Source: CAWCUZ01 sp963798795
GTDB taxonomy: Bacteria; Acidobacteriota; Vicinamibacteria; Vicinamibacterales; SCN-69-37
Assembly: GCA_963798795.1 (NCBI GenBank)
Contig: CAWCUZ010000002.1
Location: forward strand, 930,001 to 994,000
Length of the DNA stretch: 64,000 nucleotides
Reading direction: 5' to 3'
The translations under genes were made by a program, and so were the position numbers. Of this stretch, positions 1 through 8,270 are shown piece by piece (within the stretch, counting starts at the first letter, position 1; every line of letters starts with the position of its first letter). The notes below the pieces were generated by a model. The model was not told the DNA's origin and made no database searches. It saw nothing but the letters and a program-made list of their open reading frames with translations.

Positions 1-1106
1 AGCAGGTTCTTCAGCGCGTCGTCGGTGTGCGCGTAGTCCACGATCACGCGGATGTCGTCCTGCGACGCCGAGACGAGCTGGAATCGGCCGGGCACGCGCT
101 GGAGGGCGGCCAGCCCCGTTTCGATGGCCGCGTCGGGCAGATCCAGTCCGACCGCCGCGCCGATGGTGGCCAGCACGTTGTAGGCGTTCGGGCGGCCGAC
201 GAGCGGCGAGTGCACGGCCAGCGGCCCGCGCGGCGTCTCCACGTCGAGCTGCAGGCCCTCGAAGCCCGTGCGCATCCCCACGGCACGGACGTCGGCGGCG
301 TGGTCGATTCCGTACGTGAGTACGCGGGGCAGGCTGCGCGCCAGCTCGACGCCGCGCGGGTCGTCGATGTTGACGATCGCCGGCGCGCCGGACGGCAGCA
401 TCTCGAACAGGCGCCGCTTCGCGTCGAAATAGCGCTGCATGTCGCCGTGGAAGTCGAGGTGGTCCCGGGTGAGGTTGGTGAAGATGCCCGCGGCAAACCG
501 CAGGTACGCGACGCGCTCGAGGGCCAGCGCGTGCGACGACACCTCCATGGCGCACGCCCTGCAGCCGCGGTCCGCCATCTCGCGCAGCAGCCGCTGCAGC
601 TCGGACGCCTCCGGGGTAGTGTGCGAGGCGTCCCGTTCGTCGGAGGCCGAGGGGCCGACGCGCACCGTCACCGTCCCGATGCGGCCCGCCCGCAGGCCCG
701 CCGCGTCGAACACGGCGGCCAGCAGGTACGTCACCGTGGTCTTGCCGTTCGTGCCCGTGACGCCGACGACGGTGAGCTCCTGGCTCGGGTGACGATAGAA
801 GACGGCCGACAGCTCGGCGAGCGCCAGGCGCGCGTCGGCCGTGCGGAGCCATGGGACGCCGATCGACGCGGGCGGAGACGTTTCGGCGACGACGGCGACG
901 GCGCCGCGGGCAATCGCCTGGTCCGCGAACGAAACGCCGTCGGCGCGCTGGCCGCGAATGGCGACGAACACCGCACCGGCCGACACGCCGCGCGAGTCGT
1001 GCGCGACCGACGTGACTGGGCGCGCCAGACCACCCGCGCGCTCGGCGGTGGCCCGAGCGTCGGGCGCGAGGGTCCGGGCGCCGGTGATCAACTCGCCGAG
1101 CGTCAT
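1..1106 (-). CDS. murE: UDP-MurNAc-tripeptide ligase MurE (C-terminus cut by window edge)
   Basis: Mur ligase that adds the third residue (usually meso-diaminopimelate) to UDP-MurNAc-L-Ala-D-Glu in the cytoplasm. The reading frame is open from an ATG at 1106 to the window edge. The ATP-binding loop GVTGTNGKTT lies near residue 125, followed by the family's HTTPE and MEVSSHAL segments and the IFTNLTRDHLDFHGD block with the carbamylated-lysine region. The N-terminal substrate-binding domain contains VTSVAHDSRGV. The ATG overlaps the ftsI stop (ATGA), so translation is probably coupled. The DNPR-type motif that tells DAP from Lys specificity lies beyond the edge, so the added amino acid cannot be read here. 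Confidence 0.93.
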   Translation of the reverse strand, partial: MTLGELITGARTLAPDARATAERAGGLARPVTSVAHDSRGVSAGAVFVAIRGQRADGVSFADQAIARGAVAVVAETSPPASIGVPWLRTADARLALAELSAVFYRHPSQELTVVGVTGTNGKTTVTYLLAAVFDAAGLRAGRIGTVTVRVGPSASDERDASHTTPEASELQRLLREMADRGCRACAMEVSSHALALERVAYLRFAAGIFTNLTRDHLDFHGDMQRYFDAKRRLFEMLPSGAPAIVNIDDPRGVELARSLPRVLTYGIDHAADVRAVGMRTGFEGLQLDVETPRGPLAVHSPLVGRPNAYNVLATIGAAVGLDLPDAAIETGLAALQRVPGRFQLVSASQDDIRVIVDYAHTDDALKNL

Positions 1107-3247
1107 GGGATCCGGCCTCCGGACGCGCCCGGGACGGGCCGGGTGCGGCGCAGTTCGAGCGCGCTCCGACCGCCCTCTTCAATCGGCTCGCCGGCGGCCG
1201 GCGTCTGGTCGGCCACGAAGCCGGAGCCCGACAACCGGACGGACAATCCCGCCGCGGCCAGCACACGCAGGGCGTCGCGCGCGGCCAGTCCCCGCACGTC
1301 GGGCATGAGGGCGTGCCCGTCGAGGCCGGTCTGGAGCGCCGCGGGCAGCAGGTCGGCCGCGGGCAGCGCCGACGCCGCGGCCGCCTCGGCGCTGATGATG
1401 AGGGGCGGTCTCGGATTGATCGTGCGCGGGACGCCGTACTCGCGCAGCGCCGCCTCGGCAATCCGCTTGAAGATGGGCGCAGCCACCGTGCCGCCGAAAT
1501 GACTGGCCGCATGCGGCGAGTCCACGACCACCAGAATCGTGAAGACGGGCCGGCGGGACGGCACGAACCCGACGAACGACGCGTTGAAGTCGGTTGCCGA
1601 GTAGCCGCCGGGAATCGCCTTGTTGGCGGTGCCCGTCTTGCCCGCGACGCGGTAGCCGTCGAGGCGCGCGGCGCGCGCCGTCCCCTCGTTGCTCTGGACC
1701 ACGCCTTCCATGATCGTCGTCAGCGTGGCCGCGGTCTCCGCACTGGTGGCGCGCCGCAGCAATCGGGGATCCACCGCCTCGCGTGCGCCGCCGCGGACGA
1801 CCGCCCGGACGACGTGCGGCTGGTACAGCGTGCCGCCGTTGGCCACCGCCGACACGGCGGTCGCCATCTGCAGCGGCGTCACGCTGACCTGGTAGCCCAT
1901 GGCCATCGAGGCCAGGCCGCTGTCATCGATGCGATCCTCGGGATAGACGATGCCGGCGCTGCTCCCGCGGAAGTCCGGCGAGAGAACCTGGCCGAACCCG
2001 AAGCGCCGCATGTAGTCGCTCATGCGCGCCGCGCCGACCTGCAGCCCGATCTTGATCGCGCCGATGTTGCTCGACTTGACGATCACCTGCTCGAAGGTGA
2101 GGGTGCCGTAGTCGTGGTGGCCGGCTTCGGTGATCGGCCGGCGCGACCCGATGCGGATGACGCCGGGACTGGTGTCGATCAGGTCGTCGGGCGCGAAGAC
2201 GTGGTTCTCGAGCGCGGCGGACGCGGTGACGATCTTGAACGTGGAACCCGGTTCGTACACGTCCTGGATGGCGCGATTGCGGCGCGCGGCCGGCGGATAC
2301 GATCCGAAATCGTTGGGGTTGAACGTCGGATAGCTCGCGAGCGCGAGGATCTCGCCGGTGAACGGATCCATGATCACCGCCGCCCCGCCTTCGGCGCGGT
2401 TCTCCGCGATACCCGCGGACAGCTCCCGTTCGGCGATGTGCTGCAGGTAGAGATCCAGGGTCAGCTCGAGGGTCGCGCCGGGCGTCGGCGGCCGCTCGAT
2501 CCGCGCGTCCATGCGCTGGCGCCGGGCATCGCGCTGCACCAGCGCCAGACCGTCACGGCCGCTGATGACCTCGTCGAAGGCGTTCTCGACGCCGGCGAGC
2601 CCCTTGTTGTCGGTGCCGACGTAGCCGAGCACGTGCGCCGCCAGGTCCCGCTTCGGATAGTAGCGGTGCGTTTCCTCGCGGATCAGGATGCCCGGCAGCT
2701 CAAGGTCCGCCACCCGCTGCCTCTGCGGTTCCGAGACCTCCCAATCCACGTACGCGAACGACCCCTTGCGCGTGAGGCTCCGCAGGATGGCCGCCCGGCG
2801 GTCTGCCGTGCAGTCGCCCAACGCCCCGCACAGCTGCGCCATCGTCTGTTCGGCGTCCGTGATGTCGGCGGGATTGGCGACGATGACGGGCACATCCACC
2901 GAGTAGGCGAGGATGCGTCCGTCCCGGTCGACGATGTTGCCGCGCTCGGCCGGCAGCGACATCTCGTGTTCCTGCTGACGGGCCGCCAGCTCGACGTAGT
3001 CGCGGTGCCGGACCACCTGCAACTGCACGAGCCGCACCTGGATGCAGAAGACCCAGAGTCCCAGACCGGCCAGGACGACCGCGACCCGCCGCTTGACGCC
3101 GCCGCGCCACGGAGCGTCCGACGCCGCGCGCGCGGGCCGGCCGTCGGCGCCGGCCGGCAGGTGCAGCACCGGGGACGGGAGCCGCCGGCGGCCGCCGCGC
3201 ACGGCGGCCGTCAGTCGTCGGAAGACCGCGCGCCACGCAGAACGCAT
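1103..3247 (-). CDS. ftsI: Penicillin-binding protein FtsI/PBP3-type transpeptidase with C-terminal PASTA domain
   Basis: Septal peptidoglycan DD-transpeptidase, 714 aa. An arginine-rich cytoplasmic N-terminus of about 50 residues precedes one transmembrane segment (VAVVLAGLGLWVFCIQVRL). The dimerisation domain starts at PAERGNIVDRDG. The three active-site motifs are present: STFK (in EPGSTFKIV), SSN (KSSNIGAIK) and KTGT (VAGKTGTANK). The last 70 residues form one PASTA-like repeat beginning MPDVRGLAARDAL, as in many non-proteobacterial homologues. The ATG at 3247 is preceded by GAGG at good spacing. It sits between ftsL and murE in the conserved division operon. One PASTA copy suggests interaction with cell-wall fragments, which is inference. 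Confidence 0.93.
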   Translation of the reverse strand: MRSAWRAVFRRLTAAVRGGRRRLPSPVLHLPAGADGRPARAASDAPWRGGVKRRVAVVLAGLGLWVFCIQVRLVQLQVVRHRDYVELAARQQEHEMSLPAERGNIVDRDGRILAYSVDVPVIVANPADITDAEQTMAQLCGALGDCTADRRAAILRSLTRKGSFAYVDWEVSEPQRQRVADLELPGILIREETHRYYPKRDLAAHVLGYVGTDNKGLAGVENAFDEVISGRDGLALVQRDARRQRMDARIERPPTPGATLELTLDLYLQHIAERELSAGIAENRAEGGAAVIMDPFTGEILALASYPTFNPNDFGSYPPAARRNRAIQDVYEPGSTFKIVTASAALENHVFAPDDLIDTSPGVIRIGSRRPITEAGHHDYGTLTFEQVIVKSSNIGAIKIGLQVGAARMSDYMRRFGFGQVLSPDFRGSSAGIVYPEDRIDDSGLASMAMGYQVSVTPLQMATAVSAVANGGTLYQPHVVRAVVRGGAREAVDPRLLRRATSAETAATLTTIMEGVVQSNEGTARAARLDGYRVAGKTGTANKAIPGGYSATDFNASFVGFVPSRRPVFTILVVVDSPHAASHFGGTVAAPIFKRIAEAALREYGVPRTINPRPPLIISAEAAAASALPAADLLPAALQTGLDGHALMPDVRGLAARDALRVLAAAGLSVRLSGSGFVADQTPAAGEPIEEGGRSALELRRTRPVPGASGGRIP

Positions 3248-3260
3248 ACGGGCCTCGCGC

Positions 3261-3650
3261 TCAGCGAATCTCGGCCACGACCGGCCCGGGCGCGGCGTTC
3301 GGCGCCGCGCGCTCCACGACGAGCGTGTTGGCCTCGGTCGGAGCCGTCATGTGCAGGTCGTTGAGCGCGTGCCGCTCGATGACCTGCGGCGCGCGCAGCG
3401 TCTCGAACTCGAGCCGCAGCTTGCGATTGAGGTTCATCTCGGCGTCGCGCTGCTGTTGCAGCTGCTGCATCTGGTAGCCGTCGCGCAGCAGCCGGTAGTG
3501 CTGCCACGCCGAAAAGAGCAGCATCGCCACAATCGCGACGGCGAGCCAGGCGGTGCGCACGAAGTCGCGCCGCTGCTCGCGGTCGATCTCGCGCACCACG
3601 GGGTTGTTGCGGATGTCCTTCTTGATGGCGTATTCGACGTCGATACTCAT
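3261..3650 (-). CDS. ftsL: FtsL-like septum protein
   Basis: Small bitopic membrane protein, 129 aa, of the FtsQLB/FtsWI divisome. It has a charged cytoplasmic N-terminus, one hydrophobic segment around residues 32-48 (TAWLAVAIVAMLLFSAW), and then a periplasmic heptad-rich stretch (QMQQLQQQRDAEMNLNRKL) expected to form a coiled coil. The LEFETLRAPQVIERHA segment resembles the leucine/ERxA end of FtsL proteins. FtsL sequences are poorly conserved, so the name rests on topology, length and position between rsmH and ftsI. Its ATG overlaps the rsmH stop by four bases. Confidence 0.82.
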   Translation of the reverse strand: MSIDVEYAIKKDIRNNPVVREIDREQRRDFVRTAWLAVAIVAMLLFSAWQHYRLLRDGYQMQQLQQQRDAEMNLNRKLRLEFETLRAPQVIERHALNDLHMTAPTEANTLVVERAAPNAAPGPVVAEIR

Positions 3651-4522
3651 GCCGCTTTCTCCAGCGCGCGCAGGCGCGCGCTTCGGGACCGGGGATTGCG
3701 CGCGAGCTCGGCCTCCGCCGGCTGAACCGGCTTGCGTGTCAGCAGCCGCGCGCGTCCGGCCTCGGCCAGCCGCCGGAACGCGTGCTTGATCAGCCGATCC
3801 TCGAGCGAGTGGAACGCGATGACCACGAGCCGGCCGTCCCCGGCCAGGGCCGCCATGGCCGCCTCCACGAACTCATCGAGCCCGTCCAGTTCGCCGTTCA
3901 CCCAGATACGCAGCGCCTGAAACGTGCGCGTGGCCGGGTCGATCCGTTCCCACCGGCCGCGTGCCGCCGCCCGACGGACGACGGCGGCCAGGTGCGCCGT
4001 GCCGGTCAGCGGCTCGCGGTCGCGCGCCCGGACGATGGCGCGCGCGATGCGCCGGGCGTGCCGTTCCTCACCGAACCGGCGAATCACGTCCGCGAGCTGC
4101 CCTTCGTCCGCGCCGGCGAGCCGTTCGCCGAGCGGCACGCCCGTGCTCGGGTCCATCCGCATGTCGAGCGGCCCGTCCCCCCGGAAGCTGAACCCGCGTG
4201 CCGGGTCGTCGAGCTGCAGCGACGAGACGCCGAGGTCCGCCAGCACGCCATCCACCTGCGCCAGCCCCCGCGCGGCGAGCAGCCGGGCGAGATCGCGGTA
4301 GTCGCCGTGCACGAGATCCACCCGGTCGCCGTAGCGCGCGAGCGCCGCCCGGGCGGCGTCCAGCGCGGCCGGATCGCGATCGATCCCCACGACCCGGCCG
4401 GCGCCCGCCTCCAGCAGCGCCGCCGCATGTCCGCCGAGCCCGACCGTCGCGTCCACATACACTCCCGTGGGCCGGGGGTTCACCAGCGCCACTGCCTCGG
4501 TGACGAGCACCGGCTCGTGCAC
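3647..4522 (-). CDS. rsmH: 16S rRNA m4C1402 N4-methyltransferase RsmH
   Basis: SAM-dependent methyltransferase (MraW), 291 aa, that N4-methylates C1402 of 16S rRNA in the ribosomal P site. The N-terminus HEPVLVTEAV is characteristic. The SAM-binding loop is VDATVGLGGHAAALLEAG, and the family segments DGVLADLGVSSLQLDDPARGFSF, MRMDPS and FQALRIWVNGEL follow, with HSLEDRLIKHAF near the C-terminus. Translation starts at a GTG (4522), five bases after the mraZ stop. Length and order are typical of the mraZ-rsmH-ftsL cluster. Confidence 0.95.
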   Translation of the reverse strand: MHEPVLVTEAVALVNPRPTGVYVDATVGLGGHAAALLEAGAGRVVGIDRDPAALDAARAALARYGDRVDLVHGDYRDLARLLAARGLAQVDGVLADLGVSSLQLDDPARGFSFRGDGPLDMRMDPSTGVPLGERLAGADEGQLADVIRRFGEERHARRIARAIVRARDREPLTGTAHLAAVVRRAAARGRWERIDPATRTFQALRIWVNGELDGLDEFVEAAMAALAGDGRLVVIAFHSLEDRLIKHAFRRLAEAGRARLLTRKPVQPAEAELARNPRSRSARLRALEKAA

Positions 4523-4527
4523 ACGCG

Positions 4528-4968
4528 TCAGATCCCGAACTCCGCGAGCGATCGCGCGTCTTCATCCGTGAACGGTTCGCGCTGGAGCCTGGCGAGCAGC
4601 CGTTCGTGGTTCCACACGTCCAGGTACTCCACCTGGCCGAGCACATCGACCTCACCGGACATCGCCGCCGAGTCGCGCAACCGCGGTGGAATGAGCACAC
4701 GGCCCTGCGTGTCGAACTCACCGACCTGGCCGAAGTAGTTGACGCGGTCGAGGAACTTGAGCCGCGACGGGTGCGTGCTGGGCATCCGCCGCAGCCGTTC
4801 CTCGACGGCCAGCCAGACCGACATCGGGTACACGCGAACCGATTCGCCGGTAATACTCGTGACGTACAAACCCGCCCCGTGCTGGTCTTCGACGAGCGAC
4901 CGGAAGGCGTTGGGGATCTTCAGCCTGCCTTTGTCGTCGATTTTGGCTGGGTAGGTGCCACGAAGCAC
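4528..4968 (-). CDS. mraZ: Transcriptional regulator MraZ
   Basis: AbrB-like DNA-binding protein, first gene and autoregulator of the division/cell-wall cluster. It has two SpoVT/AbrB-fold halves: LRGTYPAKIDDKGRLKIPNAFR at the N-terminus and VGEFDTQGRVLIPPRLRD later. I chose the GTG at 4968 because it gives the family's usual N-terminus. It has a GGAG ribosome site five bases upstream. The longer frame to 5037 (a TTG start) would place its own -35 and -10 promoter elements inside the coding sequence. The resulting protein is 146 aa, the normal length. It probably represses its own operon through the repeats described just upstream. Confidence 0.92.
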   Translation of the reverse strand: MLRGTYPAKIDDKGRLKIPNAFRSLVEDQHGAGLYVTSITGESVRVYPMSVWLAVEERLRRMPSTHPSRLKFLDRVNYFGQVGEFDTQGRVLIPPRLRDSAAMSGEVDVLGQVEYLDVWNHERLLARLQREPFTDEDARSLAEFGI

Positions 4969-4973
4969 TTTTG

Positions 4974-4998
4974 CTCCACTCTGCTCCAGATAATTCCA
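4974..4998 (-). promoter_or_regulatory. Putative MraZ operator: three TGGA repeats at 10-bp period
   Basis: Read on the minus strand, TGGA occurs at 4998-4995, 4988-4985 and 4978-4975, each exactly ten bases apart, as TGGAA, TGGAG and TGGAG. Known MraZ operators are short direct repeats (TGGGN in E. coli) spaced by one helical turn. The array lies between the -10 element and the mraZ GTG, and the last copy overlaps the ribosome-binding GGAG, so bound MraZ could block transcription initiation. Its match to the E. coli motif is in spacing and in TGG, not in full sequence. Confidence 0.6.
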
Positions 4999-5002
4999 CG
5001 CG

Positions 5003-5031
5003 ATGGTAGAGGTACCGCCCGGCGCTGTCAA
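5003..5031 (-). promoter_or_regulatory. Sigma-70-type promoter of the mraZ cluster
   Basis: On the minus strand a perfect -35 TTGACA (5031-5026) is followed after exactly 17 bases by a -10 TACCAT (5008-5003, four of six consensus bases). The predicted transcript start is near 4996, giving a leader of about 28 nt before the mraZ GTG at 4968. The promoter is the only clear one for the five-gene cluster. The divergent ychF gene starts about 100 bp away. Confidence 0.7.
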
Positions 5032-5134
5032 CGGCAAACTGAAGACAGACTTGAGGTTACGTATTTTGTTCGCCGTCTGTCGTCAGACGAAGTAAGAGCG
5101 AAAATCTGGGCGGTGGTAGGATGAAGGGCTGCTC

Positions 5135-6211
5135 ATGCTGCGAGCCGGCCTGATAGGACTCCCCGCGTCCGGAAAGACCACCCTGTTCCAGTTGCTCACC
5201 AGTGCCCGCGAGGCGCCACGTCTGCACGGCAAGGCCGAGGCGCACGTGGGCATTTCCCGGGTGCCGGACGCCCGCCTCGACGCGCTGACGGCCATCTTCA
5301 AGCCCAAGCGCCGGGTCCCGGCCACGGTGGAGTTTGCCGACATGGCGGCCGCGCGCGGCGAGAGCGCCGCGCTGCTGGACGTGGCGGCGTACCGCAACGC
5401 CGACGCGCTGCTGCACGTCGTCCGCGCGTTCCGCGATCCGAGCGTGCCGCACGCGCAGGCGACGATCGACCCGGCGCGCGACGTGCGGCTGATCGAGGAC
5501 GAACTGGTGCTCGCCGATCTCGGCGTGGCCGAGCGGCGATTGGAGCGGCTCGAGAAGGATCTGAAGAAGGCCGTGTCGGCGGAGCTGCGCCAGGAACAGG
5601 CACTCCTGCAGCGGTGCCGGGCCGCGCTCGAATCGGGCCGCGCGCTGCGGCGCCTCGATCTCGCCCCCGAGGACGGCAAGCGGCTGAGGGGATTTCAGCT
5701 CCTCTCGGCCAAGCCGCTGCTCCTCGTCGTCAACGTGGACGAAGCCGACCTCGCGGGCGGCGCGGGCGACGCCCTGGGCGCGGTCGCGCCGCTCGTCACG
5801 GAACTGGGCGCCGGCTCGGTGGCGGTATGCGCGCAGATCGAGCTCGAGATTGCCGGACTCGATCCGCCGGATGCCGAGGCGTTCATGGCGGATCTCGGCC
5901 TCGAGGCGTCGGGGCTCGACCGGGTGATTCGCGCGGCGTACGACCTGCTGGGGTACATCTCGTTCTTCACCGTCGGCGACGACGAGTGCCGGGCGTGGTC
6001 GATTCCGCGCGCCACGCCGGCGCAGGAGGCGGCGGGCGCGATTCACACCGACATCCAGCGCGGCTTCATCCGCGCGGAAGTGGTGCCCTGCGATCGCCTC
6101 CTGGCGCGCGGATCGCTCGCGGCCTGCCGCGATCACGGCGAGTTGCGGCTCGAGGGCAAGGACTACGTCGTGTCCGACGGCGACGTGGTCACGTTCCGTC
6201 ACGCCACGTGA
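5135..6211 (+). CDS. ychF: YchF/OLA1-family ATPase
   Basis: Ribosome-associated P-loop NTPase of the Obg-related YchF family, 358 aa. The Walker A is GLPASGKTT, where the family norm is GLPNVGKST. The G4 position reads NVDE, that is the NxxE that makes YchF prefer ATP over GTP. A helical domain sits in the middle (EDELVLADLGVAERRLERLEKDLKK). The C-terminal TGS-like/DUF933 domain is intact (ISFFTVGDDECRAWSIP, GFIRAEVVPCDRLL, GKDYVVSDGDVVTFRH). The gene is divergent from mraZ with a 166-bp gap and stands just before the glycan cluster. Cellular role in this organism is unknown. Confidence 0.92.
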   Translation: MLRAGLIGLPASGKTTLFQLLTSAREAPRLHGKAEAHVGISRVPDARLDALTAIFKPKRRVPATVEFADMAAARGESAALLDVAAYRNADALLHVVRAFRDPSVPHAQATIDPARDVRLIEDELVLADLGVAERRLERLEKDLKKAVSAELRQEQALLQRCRAALESGRALRRLDLAPEDGKRLRGFQLLSAKPLLLVVNVDEADLAGGAGDALGAVAPLVTELGAGSVAVCAQIELEIAGLDPPDAEAFMADLGLEASGLDRVIRAAYDLLGYISFFTVGDDECRAWSIPRATPAQEAAGAIHTDIQRGFIRAEVVPCDRLLARGSLAACRDHGELRLEGKDYVVSDGDVVTFRHAT

Positions 6212-6243
6212 TAGGATGCCGCCGGTTTTCCCCACTCCACGAC

Positions 6244-7293
6244 ATGCCGCGCACGGTGCTGGTCTGTGAAGCGCGGGTGCCGTTCGTGCAGGGCGGCGCC
6301 GAATACCACGTGCGCGAGCTGGTGCGCCAGCTGAAGCGGCACGGGCACGACGCGGAGCTGGTCAGCGTGCCCTTCAAGTGGTATCCCAAGGCGGAAGTCC
6401 TGCGGCACGCCGCGGCCTGGCGGCTGCTCGACCTCACCGAAAGCAATGGCCGGGCGATCGATCTGGTCATCGCCACCAAGTTCCCGACCTACTTCGCCCG
6501 TCACCCGAACAAGGTGGCGTGGCTGATCCACCAGCATCGCGCGGCGTACGAGCTGGCGGGCACGCCCTACAGCGACTTCGAGCACACCGAGGAAGACGTG
6601 GCGCTGCGCGAGCGACTGGTCGCACTCGATACCGCCATGCTCGGCGAATGCCGCCGCGTGTTCGCCAACGCCGGCAACACGGCCGCGCGCGCCGGCCGCT
6701 TCAACGGCATTCCGGCCGAAGCGCTCTACCACCCCCCGCGGCTGGCGGATCGGCTGCACGCCGGCCCGGCGGGCGGCTACGTGCTGTCGGTCGGCCGGCT
6801 CGAAGCCGTCAAACGCGTGGATCTGATCATCCGGGCGATGACGCATGTGCCCTCCGAATTGAAGCTGATCGTGGCCGGCGCGGGCACCCAGGCCCGCGCG
6901 CTCGAAGCACTCGCCGAATCGGCAGGCGTCGCACCCCGCGTCCGGTTTCTCGGTGACGTCGGCGACGACCGGCTCGTCGACCTCTACGCGGGGGCGCTGG
7001 CGGTGATCTATCCGCCATACGACGAGGACTTCGGCTACGTCACGCTCGAGGCGTTTCTCGCGCACAAGCCGGTCGTGACGACGACCGATGCCGGCGGCCC
7101 GAACGAGTTCGTGGTGCACGGGGAGCATGGCCTGGTCGCGGCGCCCGATCCGCAGGCGATCGGCGAGGCCATTGCCGAACTGGCTGCCGATCCGGCCCGG
7201 GCGCGGGCGCTCGGCGAGGCGGGGTACGAGCGGGCCCGGCTGGTGTCGTGGGACGGCGTGATCGAGCGGCTGCTGTCGGCTGAGGCAGAATAG
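6244..7293 (+). CDS. GT4-family glycosyltransferase
   Basis: Cytoplasmic retaining GT-B glycosyltransferase, 349 aa. The N-terminal acceptor domain has the glycine-rich loop FVQGGAEYHVREL. The C-terminal donor domain contains the usual SVGRLEAVKRVDLIIRAM strand and the E-x7-E nucleotide-sugar motif in EDFGYVTLEAFLAHKPVVTT. The frame stays open further upstream, but the ATG at 6244 begins the normal Rossmann strand (PRTVLVCEAR) 32 bases after ychF. It is the first gene of the plus-strand polysaccharide locus. Sugar specificity cannot be read from the sequence. Confidence 0.88.
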   Translation: MPRTVLVCEARVPFVQGGAEYHVRELVRQLKRHGHDAELVSVPFKWYPKAEVLRHAAAWRLLDLTESNGRAIDLVIATKFPTYFARHPNKVAWLIHQHRAAYELAGTPYSDFEHTEEDVALRERLVALDTAMLGECRRVFANAGNTAARAGRFNGIPAEALYHPPRLADRLHAGPAGGYVLSVGRLEAVKRVDLIIRAMTHVPSELKLIVAGAGTQARALEALAESAGVAPRVRFLGDVGDDRLVDLYAGALAVIYPPYDEDFGYVTLEAFLAHKPVVTTTDAGGPNEFVVHGEHGLVAAPDPQAIGEAIAELAADPARARALGEAGYERARLVSWDGVIERLLSAEAE

Positions 7294-7301
7294 CGGGGGC
7301 C

Positions 7302-8270
7302 GTGCGCAAGCTGATCATTCAGATCCCGTGTCTCGACGAAGCCGCGACGCTCCCGGCCACGCTGGCCGACCTGCCGAAGGCCGTGTCGGGCATCGACGTC
7401 ATCGAGACGCTGATCGTCGACGACGGATCGCGCGATGACACCGTGGCGGTGGCGCGCGCGCACGGCGTGCACCACGTGGTGCGGTTCCGCCGCCACAAGG
7501 GGCTCGCGGCGGCGTTCGCCGCGGGCATCGACGCCTGCCTGAAGCACGGCGCGAACTTCATCGTGAACACCGATGCCGACAACCAGTACGCGGGCCGGGA
7601 AATTCCGCGCCTCCTGGAACCGCTGCTCGCCGGCCGCGCCGACATCGTGATTGGCGACCGGAACATCCGGGGGGTCGCGCACATGTCCTGGCCCAAGAAG
7701 CTGCTGCAGCGGTTCGGCAGCTGGGCGGTGCGCCAGGTCTCGAACACCGAGGTGCCCGACACGACGAGCGGCTTTCGCGCCTACACGCGCGAGGCCGCGC
7801 TGCGCATGACCGTCGTTTCCGAGTTCTCCTACACCCTCGAGTCGATCATCCAGGCCGGCAAGAAGCGCATGGCCATCACCCACGTGCCGGTGACCACCAA
7901 TCCGCGCACGCGGCCGTCGCGGCTGTTCAGCAGCGTGTACGACTACGTCAAGCACTCGGGCGCGACCATCGTGCGCATCTACACGATGTACGAGCCGCTC
8001 AAGGTGTTCACCTACATCGGCGTCTCGATCTTCCTGGCCGGCCTGCTCGTGGCCGTCCGGTTCCTGTATTACTACCTGACGGGGAACGGGACCGGGCATC
8101 TGCAGTCGCTCGTGTTCTCGGCGGTGCTGCTCATCGTGGGGTTCCAGGTCGTGCTGATCGGCCTGCTGGCGGACGTGCTCTCCGGCACGCGCAAGATGCT
8201 CGAAGACCTGCTCTATCGCGTGCGGGTCATGGAGCTTCGCTCGGGCGGGGACGCGGAGCCGGAGGACTGA
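7302..8270 (+). CDS. GT2-family glycosyltransferase with C-terminal membrane helices (DPM1/GtrB-like)
   Basis: Inverting GT-A enzyme of the polyprenyl-phosphate glycosyltransferase type, 322 aa, GTG start. The catalytic domain shows IVDDGSRDDT, the acidic metal-binding NTDADNQYA and the TSGFRAYTREA loop. Two hydrophobic segments at the C-terminus (VFTYIGVSIFLAGLLVAV and SLVFSAVLLIVGFQVVLIG) anchor it to the inner membrane, as in GtrB. It probably loads a hexose onto undecaprenyl phosphate. The next gene, another GT2 of similar layout, starts on the base after its stop. Confidence 0.88.
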   Translation: MRKLIIQIPCLDEAATLPATLADLPKAVSGIDVIETLIVDDGSRDDTVAVARAHGVHHVVRFRRHKGLAAAFAAGIDACLKHGANFIVNTDADNQYAGREIPRLLEPLLAGRADIVIGDRNIRGVAHMSWPKKLLQRFGSWAVRQVSNTEVPDTTSGFRAYTREAALRMTVVSEFSYTLESIIQAGKKRMAITHVPVTTNPRTRPSRLFSSVYDYVKHSGATIVRIYTMYEPLKVFTYIGVSIFLAGLLVAVRFLYYYLTGNGTGHLQSLVFSAVLLIVGFQVVLIGLLADVLSGTRKMLEDLLYRVRVMELRSGGDAEPED

